Source of the DNA: Streptomyces spororaveus
GTDB taxonomy: Bacteria > Actinomycetota > Actinomycetes > Streptomycetales > Streptomycetaceae
Length of the DNA: 64,000 bases
NCBI RefSeq assembly: GCF_016755875.1
Contig: NZ_BNED01000005.1
Location: 6,400,001-6,464,000, forward strand
Reading direction: 5' to 3'
Part shown: positions 1 through 7,694 of the stretch, one piece after another
Layout: each line of letters opens with the position of its first letter
Numbering within the stretch: position 1 is the stretch's first letter
Made by a program: the position numbers and the translations under genes
Notes under the pieces: generated by a model
Database searches by the model: none
What the model saw: the letters and a program-made list of their open reading frames with translations, nothing else
Told to the model about the DNA's origin: nothing

Positions 1-1163
1 ACGGCACCACCCTGCTGGAGGGCATCTACAAGAACGTCCTCAACGGCTCCGACAGCCGACTGCGGACGATGATGGACATGCTCACCAACAAGCGGGCCTC
101 CCCCGGGAACGTCCTGACCACCATCGACAAGGACGTCCAGAAGGCCACCTACGACGCGCTCCAGGGCAAGCAGGGCGCGGCCGTGGCCCTGGACCCGAAG
201 ACCGGCGCGATCCTCGCCGTCGTGAACAACCCCTCCTTCGACCCGGGCAGCATCGCCGGCGCCAACGACAAGAAGGCCTGGGACGCGCTCTCCGCGGACA
301 AGGGCAAGGCCATGGAGAACGTGGCGCTGCGCAAGCCCCAGGCGCCCGGCTCCACGTTCAAGCTGGTCACCCTCGCCGCGGCGATCGAGAACGGACTCGT
401 CACCGACATCGACCGGCAGACCGGGATCGCCGACCCGTACACGATCCCCGGCACCCGCACCCCGCTGCCCAGCGAGGCGGGCTCCGCGGCCTGCAACAAC
501 GTCTCGGTGCGCACCGCCCTGCGGCTGTCCTGCAACAACGTCTTCGCCGAGCTCGCCTCCAAGCTGGGCCAGGACAAGATGCGGGCGACGGCCGAGAAGC
601 TCGGCTTCAACGTGCAGATCGACACCCCGGTCCGCACCAACCCGCCCAGCAAGTACCCGTCGAAGAAGATGTCGATCGACCAGGTCGCGCAGACCGGTAT
701 CGGCCAGTTCGACGTACAGGCCACCCCGCTCCAGATGGCGATGGTGACGGCGGCCATCGAGAACGACGGCAAGCTCGTCGCCCCGCACATGGTCTCCGAG
801 GTCACCGACGCGGGCGGCAACGTGCTGGAGAGCTTCAAGGACCCGAAGTCCCAGCAGGTCATGGACGAGAAGACCGCCTCGATGATCCGCGACGCCATGC
901 GTACGGTCGCCACCGAGGGCGGCGGCAAGCCGGCCCAGGTGTCCGGCGCCGAGGTCGGCGGCAAGACCGGGACCGCCCAGCGCGGTGTCAACAACAGCCT
1001 CGCTCCGCTGGCCTGGTTCACGTCCTACGGGAAGTCGAACGGCAAGCAGATCGCCGTGGCCGTGGTGATCGAGAACTCCGACACCGACCGCTCCGAGATC
1101 GGCGGCGGGAAGCTGGCCGCCCCGATCGCCCAGAAGATGATGGCGGCGTGGCTGAAGAATTAG
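1..1163 (+). CDS. Class B penicillin-binding protein, transpeptidase domain (5' truncated by window edge)
   Basis: C-terminal 386 residues of a D,D-transpeptidase that cross-links peptidoglycan outside the membrane. The reading frame is open from base 3, so the N-terminal membrane anchor and dimerisation domain lie before the window. All three active-site motifs are visible: STFK (serine codon near 351), SCN (near 526) and KTGT (near 963). The sequence between them (NNPSFDPG, GIGQFDVQATPLQMA) is typical of SEDS-partnered class B PBPs of the PbpA/PBP2 type. It ends in TAG and is followed by a hairpin. Whether it serves elongation or septation cannot be decided from this fragment. Confidence 0.93.
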   Translation, partial: GTTLLEGIYKNVLNGSDSRLRTMMDMLTNKRASPGNVLTTIDKDVQKATYDALQGKQGAAVALDPKTGAILAVVNNPSFDPGSIAGANDKKAWDALSADKGKAMENVALRKPQAPGSTFKLVTLAAAIENGLVTDIDRQTGIADPYTIPGTRTPLPSEAGSAACNNVSVRTALRLSCNNVFAELASKLGQDKMRATAEKLGFNVQIDTPVRTNPPSKYPSKKMSIDQVAQTGIGQFDVQATPLQMAMVTAAIENDGKLVAPHMVSEVTDAGGNVLESFKDPKSQQVMDEKTASMIRDAMRTVATEGGGKPAQVSGAEVGGKTGTAQRGVNNSLAPLAWFTSYGKSNGKQIAVAVVIENSDTDRSEIGGGKLAAPIAQKMMAAWLKN

Positions 1164-1183
1164 CCACGGAAGCCGTGCGGCCG

Positions 1184-1216
1184 ACGCGCCGGGAACCGTC
1201 GAGGCGCCCGGCGCGT
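1184..1216 (+). terminator. Hairpin after the PBP gene
   Basis: A perfect 10-bp stem (ACGCGCCGGG / CCCGGCGCGT) with a 13-nt loop starts 20 nt after the PBP stop. There is no T-run, as is common in Streptomyces. It ends 10 nt before the next start, so it could also act as an attenuating structure for the GNAT gene. Confidence 0.45.
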
Positions 1217-1226
1217 TCCCAGTCCC

Positions 1227-1727
1227 ATGATCAGAGCCGCGCAGCCCGCCGACCTCCCCGCGATCGCCGCCCTGCACACCCGGGCCCGCGCCACCTACTA
1301 CCAGGGCCACATCCCCGAGCAGGCCTACCTGGGCGACGCCGAGCTCCATCGGACCCGCGAGGGCTGGTCGCGGGCCATCGCCCGGGACGCCGCCGAGGGC
1401 GAGGTGCTCTGCGCCGAGCAGGACGGTGAGCTCACCGGGGTCGCCGCGTTCCGTACGCGGGACGGGGAGACCACCCTCACCCAGCTCCACGTCGACCCCG
1501 TCCACTGGCGCCGCGGCACCGGGGCCGCCCTGCACGCCGCCTGCCTGGACGCCTGGCGGCGGGCCGGAATCCGCCGGGTCCGCCTGGAGGTCTACGAGCA
1601 CAACCTCCGCGCCCAGGCCTTCTACGCCACCCAGGGCTGGCTCGCGGACCCGTCGGCCCCCCGCTCCGGCACCCACCGCACGCTGTGGCTGCAGGTCGGC
1701 CGGGTTCCGGCCCCGTCCGGGGAATGA
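1227..1727 (+). CDS. GNAT family N-acetyltransferase
   Basis: A 166-aa single-domain acetyl-CoA-dependent acetyltransferase. The acetyl-CoA pyrophosphate-binding motif A reads HVDPVHWRRGTGAALHAAC (about residues 91-109), with the preceding beta-4 strand TLTQL and the C-terminal YEHNLRAQAFYATQGW segment of motif B. The substrate cannot be inferred. It stands alone between the PBP gene and a thiol oxidoreductase gene. The start at ATG 1227 gives the usual family length; no strong Shine-Dalgarno is visible. Confidence 0.88.
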   Translation: MIRAAQPADLPAIAALHTRARATYYQGHIPEQAYLGDAELHRTREGWSRAIARDAAEGEVLCAEQDGELTGVAAFRTRDGETTLTQLHVDPVHWRRGTGAALHAACLDAWRRAGIRRVRLEVYEHNLRAQAFYATQGWLADPSAPRSGTHRTLWLQVGRVPAPSGE

Positions 1728-1792
1728 GACGGGCCGGTGAATGGTTGAACTGCAAACCGTTTCACCCCCCGAACCCGGAGAGAAAAAGGATC

Positions 1793-2500
1793 ATGCGCGT
1801 CGAAATCTGGAGCGACATCGCCTGTCCCTGGTGCTACATCGGCAAGGCCCGTTTCACCAAGGGGCTGGCCGAGTTCGCGCACCGCGACGAGGTGGAGGTC
1901 GTCTTCCGGTCCTTCGAGCTCGACCCGGGCGGGGCGAAGGGCGTCACCGCTCCCGTCGTGGAGATGCTCGCCAAGAAGTACGGCCGCACCCTCGACGAGG
2001 CGCGCGGCATGGAGGAGCACGTCGCCGCCAGCGCCCGCGCGGAAGGACTCACGTACCGCACCGAGGGCCGCGACCACGGCAACACCTTCGACATCCACCG
2101 GCTGCTGCACCTGGCCGCCGCCCGCGGCCGGCAGGAGGAGCTGCTCGACCTCGCCTACCTGGCCAACTTCGGCGAGGAGCGCTCCGTCTTCGACCCCGAG
2201 GTGCTGATCGCGCTCGCCGTCGAGGCCGGACTGGACGAGGCCGAGGCCCGCGCCGTCCTCGCCGACGGAGCCGCCTACGCCGACGAGGTCCGCGCCGACG
2301 AGCGCGAGGCCGCCGAGCTGGGCGCGAACGCCGTGCCGTTCTTCGTCCTCGACCGCCGCTACGGGATCTCCGGCGGGCAGCCGGCCGAGGTGTTCACCCG
2401 GGCCCTGGAGCAGGCGTGGGCCGGGCGTGAGGTCGAGGAACCGGCCGGGACCGCCGAGGCCTGCGAGCCCGACGGCGCCTGCGCGGTCCCTCGGGCATAA
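1793..2500 (+). CDS. DsbA-family (FrnE-like) thiol oxidoreductase
   Basis: A 235-aa thioredoxin-fold protein opening MRVEIWSDIACPWCYIGKARF, with the redox motif CPWC at about residues 11-14 and the cis-Pro segment NAVPFFV at about 181-187. This is the cytoplasmic FrnE/DSBA-like branch (no signal peptide), associated with disulfide exchange or polyketide isomerisation in named members. The ATG at 1793 is preceded by a purine-rich GGAGAGAAAAAGGA. The C-terminus carries two extra Cys (EACEPDGAC). The exact substrate is unknown. Confidence 0.9.
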   Translation: MRVEIWSDIACPWCYIGKARFTKGLAEFAHRDEVEVVFRSFELDPGGAKGVTAPVVEMLAKKYGRTLDEARGMEEHVAASARAEGLTYRTEGRDHGNTFDIHRLLHLAAARGRQEELLDLAYLANFGEERSVFDPEVLIALAVEAGLDEAEARAVLADGAAYADEVRADEREAAELGANAVPFFVLDRRYGISGGQPAEVFTRALEQAWAGREVEEPAGTAEACEPDGACAVPRA

Positions 2501-2570
2501 GGGCTACCCGGGGTGGGTCCGGGGAACCCGGCCATGGATTTCGGGTCGTTCCTGGAGCAGAGTTGGAGAC

Positions 2571-3632
2571 ATGGATCTTCCGCTCCCCGAAGCGACCCGA
2601 GCCGAGTTCGCCCACTCCACCACCTACCTCAACACGGCCAAGTGCGGGGTCGTCCCCCGTTCCGCCGTCGCGGCCGTACGGGAACTGGCCGAGGCGGCGG
2701 GGGCCGGGCTCCCCACCGGCTTCGGCGACTTCGCCCGCGTCAACGGGGCCCGGGCGGCCTTCGCACGCCTGGTCGGGGTGGACACCGACCGGGTGTCCGT
2801 CGGCTCGGCCGTCTCCACCCACGTCGGCCTCGTCGCCGCCTCGCTCCCGTCCGGCGCCGAAGTGCTGTGCCCCGAGGGCGATTTCTCCTCCGTGATCAAC
2901 CCGTTCGTGGCGCGCGGCGACCTCAAGGTGCGCTTCGCCCCGCTCGAATCCGTCGCCGAGGCCGTCGGCCCCGACACCGCCCTGGTCTCGCTGAGCGCCG
3001 TGCAGTCCGCGGACGGACGCAAGGCCGACCTGGCGGCGGTACGCGCCGCGACCACCGCCCACGGGGCCAGGATGCTCGTGGACGCGACCCAGGCGGCCGG
3101 CTGGCTCCCCTTCGACGCCTCGCCCTACGAGTACACGGTCGCCGCCGGCTTCAAATGGCTCCTCGGCGTGCGCGGAGCCTCGTACCTGACCGTGTCACGG
3201 GAGGCCCAGGACACGCTGACCGCGCTGCACGCCGGGTGGGTGCCGGCGGTGGCCGAGGGGGACCCCACCTACGGGCCGATGACGGAACTCGCCCACGGAG
3301 CGTGGAGGTTCGACGAGTCCCCGGCCTTCCTGGCCTACCACGCGTCCGCGCCCGCACTGGCCCTGCTGGAGCAGATCGGCATCGAGGCCGTGCACGCCCA
3401 CGACACCGCCCTGGCCGCCCGATACCGGGCCGGGATCGCCCGCCTGGGCCACGAGCCCGTCCCCGGCGACTCCGCCATCGTCTCCGTGCCGGGCCTCGCC
3501 GACCGGCAGCCCGCCCTGGAGGCGGCCGGGATCGCCACGTCGGCCCGTGCGGGCCTGCTGCGGGCCTCGTTCCACCTGTACAACACGGAGGCGGACGTGG
3601 ACCGGCTCCTGGACGTACTCTCCGCCTCCTGA
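2571..3632 (+). CDS. Aminotransferase class V-fold PLP enzyme
   Basis: A 353-aa fold-type I PLP enzyme of the cysteine desulfurase / isopenicillin-N epimerase / kynureninase group. The PLP-binding Asp-Gln is in LVDATQAAGW (about residues 169-178) and the Schiff-base lysine in AAGFKWLLGV (about 190-199). No conserved mobile Cys loop of IscS type is obvious, so a transamination, epimerisation or lyase role is more likely than sulfur transfer. ATG 2571 follows TTGGAGAC. The gene lies 70 nt after the FrnE-like gene and may be co-transcribed with it. Substrate unknown. Confidence 0.87.
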   Translation: MDLPLPEATRAEFAHSTTYLNTAKCGVVPRSAVAAVRELAEAAGAGLPTGFGDFARVNGARAAFARLVGVDTDRVSVGSAVSTHVGLVAASLPSGAEVLCPEGDFSSVINPFVARGDLKVRFAPLESVAEAVGPDTALVSLSAVQSADGRKADLAAVRAATTAHGARMLVDATQAAGWLPFDASPYEYTVAAGFKWLLGVRGASYLTVSREAQDTLTALHAGWVPAVAEGDPTYGPMTELAHGAWRFDESPAFLAYHASAPALALLEQIGIEAVHAHDTALAARYRAGIARLGHEPVPGDSAIVSVPGLADRQPALEAAGIATSARAGLLRASFHLYNTEADVDRLLDVLSAS

Positions 3633-3650
3633 AGCGGCGGGGCCCGTGCG

Positions 3651-3656
3651 TACAGT
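3651..3656 (+). promoter_or_regulatory. Candidate -10 box for a leaderless mRNA
   Basis: TACAGT lies 6 nt before ATG 3663, with no Shine-Dalgarno between. A transcript from this box would begin at or next to the A of the start codon. No convincing -35 is visible; the upstream bases are the 3' end of the aminotransferase gene. Confidence 0.45.
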
Positions 3657-3662
3657 GCGGCC

Positions 3663-4820
3663 ATGAGCGATGTGACGGGTGTGAGCGATGCGGGCGATGC
3701 GGGCGACGTGAGCGAGGTGCGCGGAGTGGGCGAGGTGGGTGAGGTGCTGCACGTGAAGGGGCGCGTGCTCGTCGGGCCCGACGAGGTGCGCGACGAGCTC
3801 TGGGTGGTCGGCGGGCGGATCTCCTACGAGCGTCCGCGCGGCGCCCGCGAGGTCACCACGGTGACCGGCTGGACCCTGCCCGGACTGGTCGACGCGCACT
3901 GCCACGTGGGCCTGGACGCCCACGGGCCGGTCGACGCCGAGACCGCCGAACGCCAGGCGCTCACCGACCGCGACGCCGGCACCCTCCTCATCCGCGACGC
4001 CGGATCGCCCTCCGACACCCGCTGGATCGACGACCGCGAGGACCTGCCGAAGATCATCCGGGCCGGCCGGCACATCGCCCGCACCCGCCGGTACATCCGC
4101 AACTACGCCCACGAGATCGAGCCCGCCGACCTCGTCGAGTACGTCGGCCGGGAGGCGCTGCGCGGCGACGGCTGGGTCAAGCTCGTCGGCGACTGGATCG
4201 ACCGCGAGGTCGGTGACCTCGCCGCCTGCTGGCCGCGCGCCGAGGTCGAGGCGGCCATCGCCGAGGCGCACCGGCTGGGCGCCCGCGTCACGGCGCACTG
4301 CTTCGCCGAGGACTCGCTGCGCGACCTGGTCGAGGCGGGCATCGACTGCGTCGAACACGCCACCGGCCTCACCGAGGACACCATCCCGCTGTTCGCGGAG
4401 CGCGGGGTCGCGATCGTCCCGACGCTCGTGAACATCGCGACCTTCCCGAAGATGGCGGCCGGCGGCGAGGCGAAGTTCCCGGACTGGTCGGCGCACATGC
4501 GCCGGCTCCACGAACGGCGCTACGACACCGTCCGTGCCGCCTACGACGCGGGCATCGAGGTCTTCGTCGGCACCGACGCCGGCGGCTCCCTGCCGCACGG
4601 CCTGGTCGCGGCGGAGGTCGCGGAACTGGTCAAGGCCGGCATCCCGCCGGTCGAGGCCCTCTCCGCGACGGCCTGGGCGGCCCGCGAGTGGCTCGGCAGG
4701 CCGGGGCTGACCGAGGGGGCGCCCGCGGACCTCGTGGTGTACGCCGCCGACCCGCGGGCCGACGTACGGGTCCTGGCGCAGCCGCTGCGGGTCGTCGTGA
4801 ACGGCACGGTGCGGGCCTGA
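3663..4820 (+). CDS. Metal-dependent amidohydrolase family protein
   Basis: A 385-aa amidohydrolase-superfamily hydrolase. Metal ligands are visible: VDAHCHVG (HxH after strand 1), a lysine in GWVKLVGDW that may be the bridging residue, VTAHCFAED, CVEHATG, and the final GTDAGGS aspartate. This pattern fits the imidazolonepropionase/prolidase-like branch acting on C-N bonds. The first 27 residues are a low-complexity run of S/D/V/G/E units made by short DNA repeats (GCGATGYGGGCG-like), which makes the start uncertain; ATG 3663 is favoured by the -10 box just upstream. Substrate unknown. Confidence 0.87.
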   Translation: MSDVTGVSDAGDAGDVSEVRGVGEVGEVLHVKGRVLVGPDEVRDELWVVGGRISYERPRGAREVTTVTGWTLPGLVDAHCHVGLDAHGPVDAETAERQALTDRDAGTLLIRDAGSPSDTRWIDDREDLPKIIRAGRHIARTRRYIRNYAHEIEPADLVEYVGREALRGDGWVKLVGDWIDREVGDLAACWPRAEVEAAIAEAHRLGARVTAHCFAEDSLRDLVEAGIDCVEHATGLTEDTIPLFAERGVAIVPTLVNIATFPKMAAGGEAKFPDWSAHMRRLHERRYDTVRAAYDAGIEVFVGTDAGGSLPHGLVAAEVAELVKAGIPPVEALSATAWAAREWLGRPGLTEGAPADLVVYAADPRADVRVLAQPLRVVVNGTVRA

Positions 4821-5102
4821 GCGGGCGCGGGCGCCCGGTTGACGTCGCGTGACATCGGTGGCCCGTCGGTCGTTGAAGACGACCGCGCGGGCCGGGTGTC
4901 CGTGAAAGGAGAGAACTCGCGTTCTTCATGAGGTGAAGTGATTCGAATATGCGCCCGGAAACCACCCTTTAGGGTGAAGTGGCTTCAGGTTGACCCCCGT
5001 TCACCCACAGTGCGTAAAGATTCCGGGGTCGAGTCCGTCGGCGCCCGCGATGTCCCCCATCGGCGGCGCGACGGCACCCAACTCCCCGGGGGTTCTTCCA
5101 CC
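4821..5102. other. Intergenic region before the LAXTG protein
   Basis: 282 nt with no supported gene. It holds several short AT-richer patches (around 4905-4985) likely to include the promoter of the downstream secreted protein, and a GTTGAC / GTTCACCC pair at 4989-5006 that only partly resembles a PHO box because the two units are 10, not 11, nt apart. Confidence 0.4.
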
Positions 5103-6044
5103 GTGAACAGCCATACCTTCCGCATGCCCGCGGCCGTCCTCGTCGCCACGGGAGCGGTGGCCCTGCTCACCGCTCCGCCCGCCTTCGCCACGGGAGGGGG
5201 CGGGGCCGGGGGAGAGGGCAAGGCCGGTGCCGTCGTCCTGCGCGCCGGACTGGACGTGGGCCTGCTGAACGCCGTGCACGTCCCGCTGAAGACGACCCTC
5301 AACGAGGTCAGTGCCCCGGCGACGGCCGAGAAGACCGCGCTGGACGTCACCCTCGACGGGGTCGAGGGGAACAAGCCGGTCAGCGTGCTGCACGCCGCGG
5401 TGGCCACCTCCAAGGCGACCGCCGACAAGACCCGGGCCGCGGCGGAGGCGAACCTCGCCAAGGCCACCGTCCACGTGCCCGGGCTGCCGCTGCTCTCCCT
5501 GATCGAGGTGGAGAAGGCCACCTCCAAGGTCGTGTGCGAGGCGGGCAAGAAGCCCCAGGCCAACGCGAACGTCCTCGGGAAGGTGACGGCGCTCGGCAGA
5601 AAGGTCACCCTGTCGGCCGGTGGTCCCACCAAGGTCGACGTCCCCGGCGTGGGTCAGATCGAACTGGAGCTGTCCGGTACGGAGACCACCTCCACCACGG
5701 CGGCCGCGGCCGCGCTCCGCCTGAAGGTGGCGGTGAACCCGCTCAACCTGAACGTGGCGAAGGTCGACGGCGAGATCGTGCTCGCCGAGGCGCACTGCGA
5801 GTCCCCGGCGGGCGCGGCGTCGGCCTCGACCCCGCCCGCCGACCCGGAGATCAAGCCCCAGACGGCGACGGGCACGGGCACGGTGACCGGTTCGGGCCCC
5901 GCCACGTCCGGTGGCACCACCGGTACCAACCTCGCCGAGACCGGCGGCGGTTCACTGACTCCCTACGTTGCGGGCGGGGCCCTGACCCTGCTCGCCATCG
6001 GCGGGGGCGCGCTCCTCATCACCCGGCGGGGCAGGACCTCGTAG
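5103..6044 (+). CDS. Secreted, sortase-anchored (LAXTG) wall protein
   Basis: A 313-aa exported protein. The N-terminus from GTG 5103 is a signal peptide (about residues 1-28, hydrophobic AAVLVATGAVALLTA, then PAFA cleavage). The mature part is rich in Ala/Val/Thr and contains an internal pattern ALDVTLDGVEG / VLHAAVATSKAT with two Cys (VVCEAGKK and AHCESPAG) about 85 residues apart. A Thr/Gly/Ser linker leads to LAETGG, a hydrophobic segment (YVAGGALTLLAIGGGALLI) and a TRRGRTS tail. LAXTG is the motif preferred by Streptomyces class E sortases, so the protein is probably covalently attached to peptidoglycan. Function of the mature domain unknown. Confidence 0.85.
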   Translation: MNSHTFRMPAAVLVATGAVALLTAPPAFATGGGGAGGEGKAGAVVLRAGLDVGLLNAVHVPLKTTLNEVSAPATAEKTALDVTLDGVEGNKPVSVLHAAVATSKATADKTRAAAEANLAKATVHVPGLPLLSLIEVEKATSKVVCEAGKKPQANANVLGKVTALGRKVTLSAGGPTKVDVPGVGQIELELSGTETTSTTAAAAALRLKVAVNPLNLNVAKVDGEIVLAEAHCESPAGAASASTPPADPEIKPQTATGTGTVTGSGPATSGGTTGTNLAETGGGSLTPYVAGGALTLLAIGGGALLITRRGRTS

Positions 6045-6261
6045 GGCGACAGGGAGCTCCGGGCCGCCGCCCGGCGCGCCCGCCCCGAGGAGCGCACGGA
6101 GGGGGGTGCTCGACGGGTGACGGGCGGGGAGGGGCGGCGTGCCCGGCGACTCGTGGGCGACGGCCCATGAGCCGACGGGCCACGGTGGCCGGGGAGCCCC
6201 GTGGCCGACGGGTTCGGCGGGTGACGGGCCCGGCGGTGGGGTTGCTCGGCCGGTGACGGGT

Positions 6262-7503
6262 TCAGCGGGTGGCGTGCTCCAGGCCCTGCCCGCCCGCGCC
6301 GCGTGACATCACGGCCTCGGTGACCTGCTGGTCGATCCGCGCGTACTCGCTGCGCTTCGCCGCCGGAAGCGAGGTGTCCGAGGCCGCGCAGGAGGCGCAG
6401 ACGACGCGGAAGGGCGGTCCCATGTCCGAGTACTGCGTGAGGTATTCGGCCTTCACCACCTCCCAGCGGCCGGGACGGCCCGCCGCCGGGGAGAAGGTGA
6501 AGCGGGGGACCGACGACTGGTTGCCGCGCAGTTTGTCGGCCGGTACGAAGCTGGCGACCTGGTCGCCCATCCCGAAGACCACCCAGGTGCCGTTGATCTT
6601 CTCGTAGGGCTGGGGCACGTGGTTGTGCGTGCCGATGATCAGATCGATGTCGGGGAGGCCGTCGGACGAGCGGGAGGCGGTCAGCGCCTGCGCCAGCGTC
6701 TTCTGCTGCTCGTCGGGCGCCGTCTGCCACTCGGTACCCCAGTGGACGCTGACCACGACCACGTTCGCGCCCCCCGCCCGGGCGGTCCGGGCGTCGGCGA
6801 TGATCCGGTCCCTGTCGATCAGGTTGACGGCCCACGGCTTGTCCTGGGGAAGCGGGATGCCGTTCGTGCCGTACGTGTAGGAGAGCTGGGCGACCTTCGC
6901 CCCGCCCGCCGCGAGCAGCGCCGGGGCCTTGGCCTCCTCCGCGCTGCGGGCCGAGCCGACATGCGGGACACCGACCCGGTCGAGGTGTTCCAGGGTGCGG
7001 GCGAGGCCCTCGTAGCCGTCGTCCAGGGTGTGGTTCGACGCGGTGGAACAGCTGTCGTACCCGGCGTCCTTGAGGGCGTCCGCCAGCTGGTGCGGGGCCT
7101 TGAAGGTGGGATACCCGGTGTAGGGGCCGCCGGGGCGCCCGTACGGTATCTCGTGGTGGCATATCGCCAGATCGGCGGCGGAGACCAGGGGTTTGACCCC
7201 GGCGAGTATCTTTCGGAAGTCGTACTCCCCGGCCTTGCCCGCGTCGTCCGCCGAGCGCTGGACGATCGACGGGTACGGGATGATGTCGCCGGTCGCCACC
7301 AGCGTGAACGGTCTCCCGGCCGCGGCCGGGGCCGCGGCGGTGGCCTCGGGCGCGTCCGCCTCGCCCTGCCCGGGCTCCTTGCCGAGCCGCTGCTCCGTGG
7401 CGGGCGCCGATCCGTCGCCGAACAGCTGCGGCGCGGCGTAGATCCCGCCGCCCACGACCGCCAGCGCGGCCAGCGCCGCGGCCATCTTCGCGGATGCCTT
7501 CAT
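6262..7503 (-). CDS. CapA-family protein (metallophosphatase-like, PGA_cap)
   Basis: A 413-aa exported or membrane-tethered protein with an N-terminal hydrophobic signal (MAAALAALAVVGGGIYAAP). The CapA/PgsA metallophosphoesterase core is clear: TLVATGDIIPYPS near residue 67, AADLAICHHE, TASNHTLDDGYEG, VVSVHWGTEW and IIGTHNHVPQP. Named CapA proteins take part in poly-gamma-glutamate capsule formation; no capB/capC neighbours are present, so a general cell-envelope role is more likely here. ATG at 7501-7503. It converges on the LAXTG gene and is divergent from nothing on its 5' side. Confidence 0.87.
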   Translation of the reverse strand: MKASAKMAAALAALAVVGGGIYAAPQLFGDGSAPATEQRLGKEPGQGEADAPEATAAAPAAAGRPFTLVATGDIIPYPSIVQRSADDAGKAGEYDFRKILAGVKPLVSAADLAICHHEIPYGRPGGPYTGYPTFKAPHQLADALKDAGYDSCSTASNHTLDDGYEGLARTLEHLDRVGVPHVGSARSAEEAKAPALLAAGGAKVAQLSYTYGTNGIPLPQDKPWAVNLIDRDRIIADARTARAGGANVVVVSVHWGTEWQTAPDEQQKTLAQALTASRSSDGLPDIDLIIGTHNHVPQPYEKINGTWVVFGMGDQVASFVPADKLRGNQSSVPRFTFSPAAGRPGRWEVVKAEYLTQYSDMGPPFRVVCASCAASDTSLPAAKRSEYARIDQQVTEAVMSRGAGGQGLEHATR

Positions 7504-7694
7504 TCCGGACCCCCCGATGTCATGCGCTGATGCGGGGAATCCTCACCCGGCCCCGCCCCCGCGGCCATCGTATTGCGCCATATGGGTGAGCGGGTCGTCG
7601 ACGCTCGGTGAGGAGCGCAGGTCAGGCGAGTCCCGTGGAGGGCTGGAGGCTCAGCTCACGCTCAGCCCACGCTCAGCTCGCCCTGGCCGCCCGC

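Noticed and set aside
1741..1780. GTTGAAC...GTTTCACC before the FrnE-like gene as a PHO box
   Set aside because: Units do not align at 11-nt spacing and lie partly in the ribosome-site region.
4989..5006. GTTGAC/GTTCACCC pair before the LAXTG gene as a PHO box
   Set aside because: The two units are 10 nt apart instead of 11 and the first lacks GTTCA; weaker than the site at 18731.
7504..7694. A second cobalamin riboswitch near cobC
   Set aside because: No CCGCCACTG or CCGGTGCGAATCCGG-like block on either strand here or in 9159-9259.
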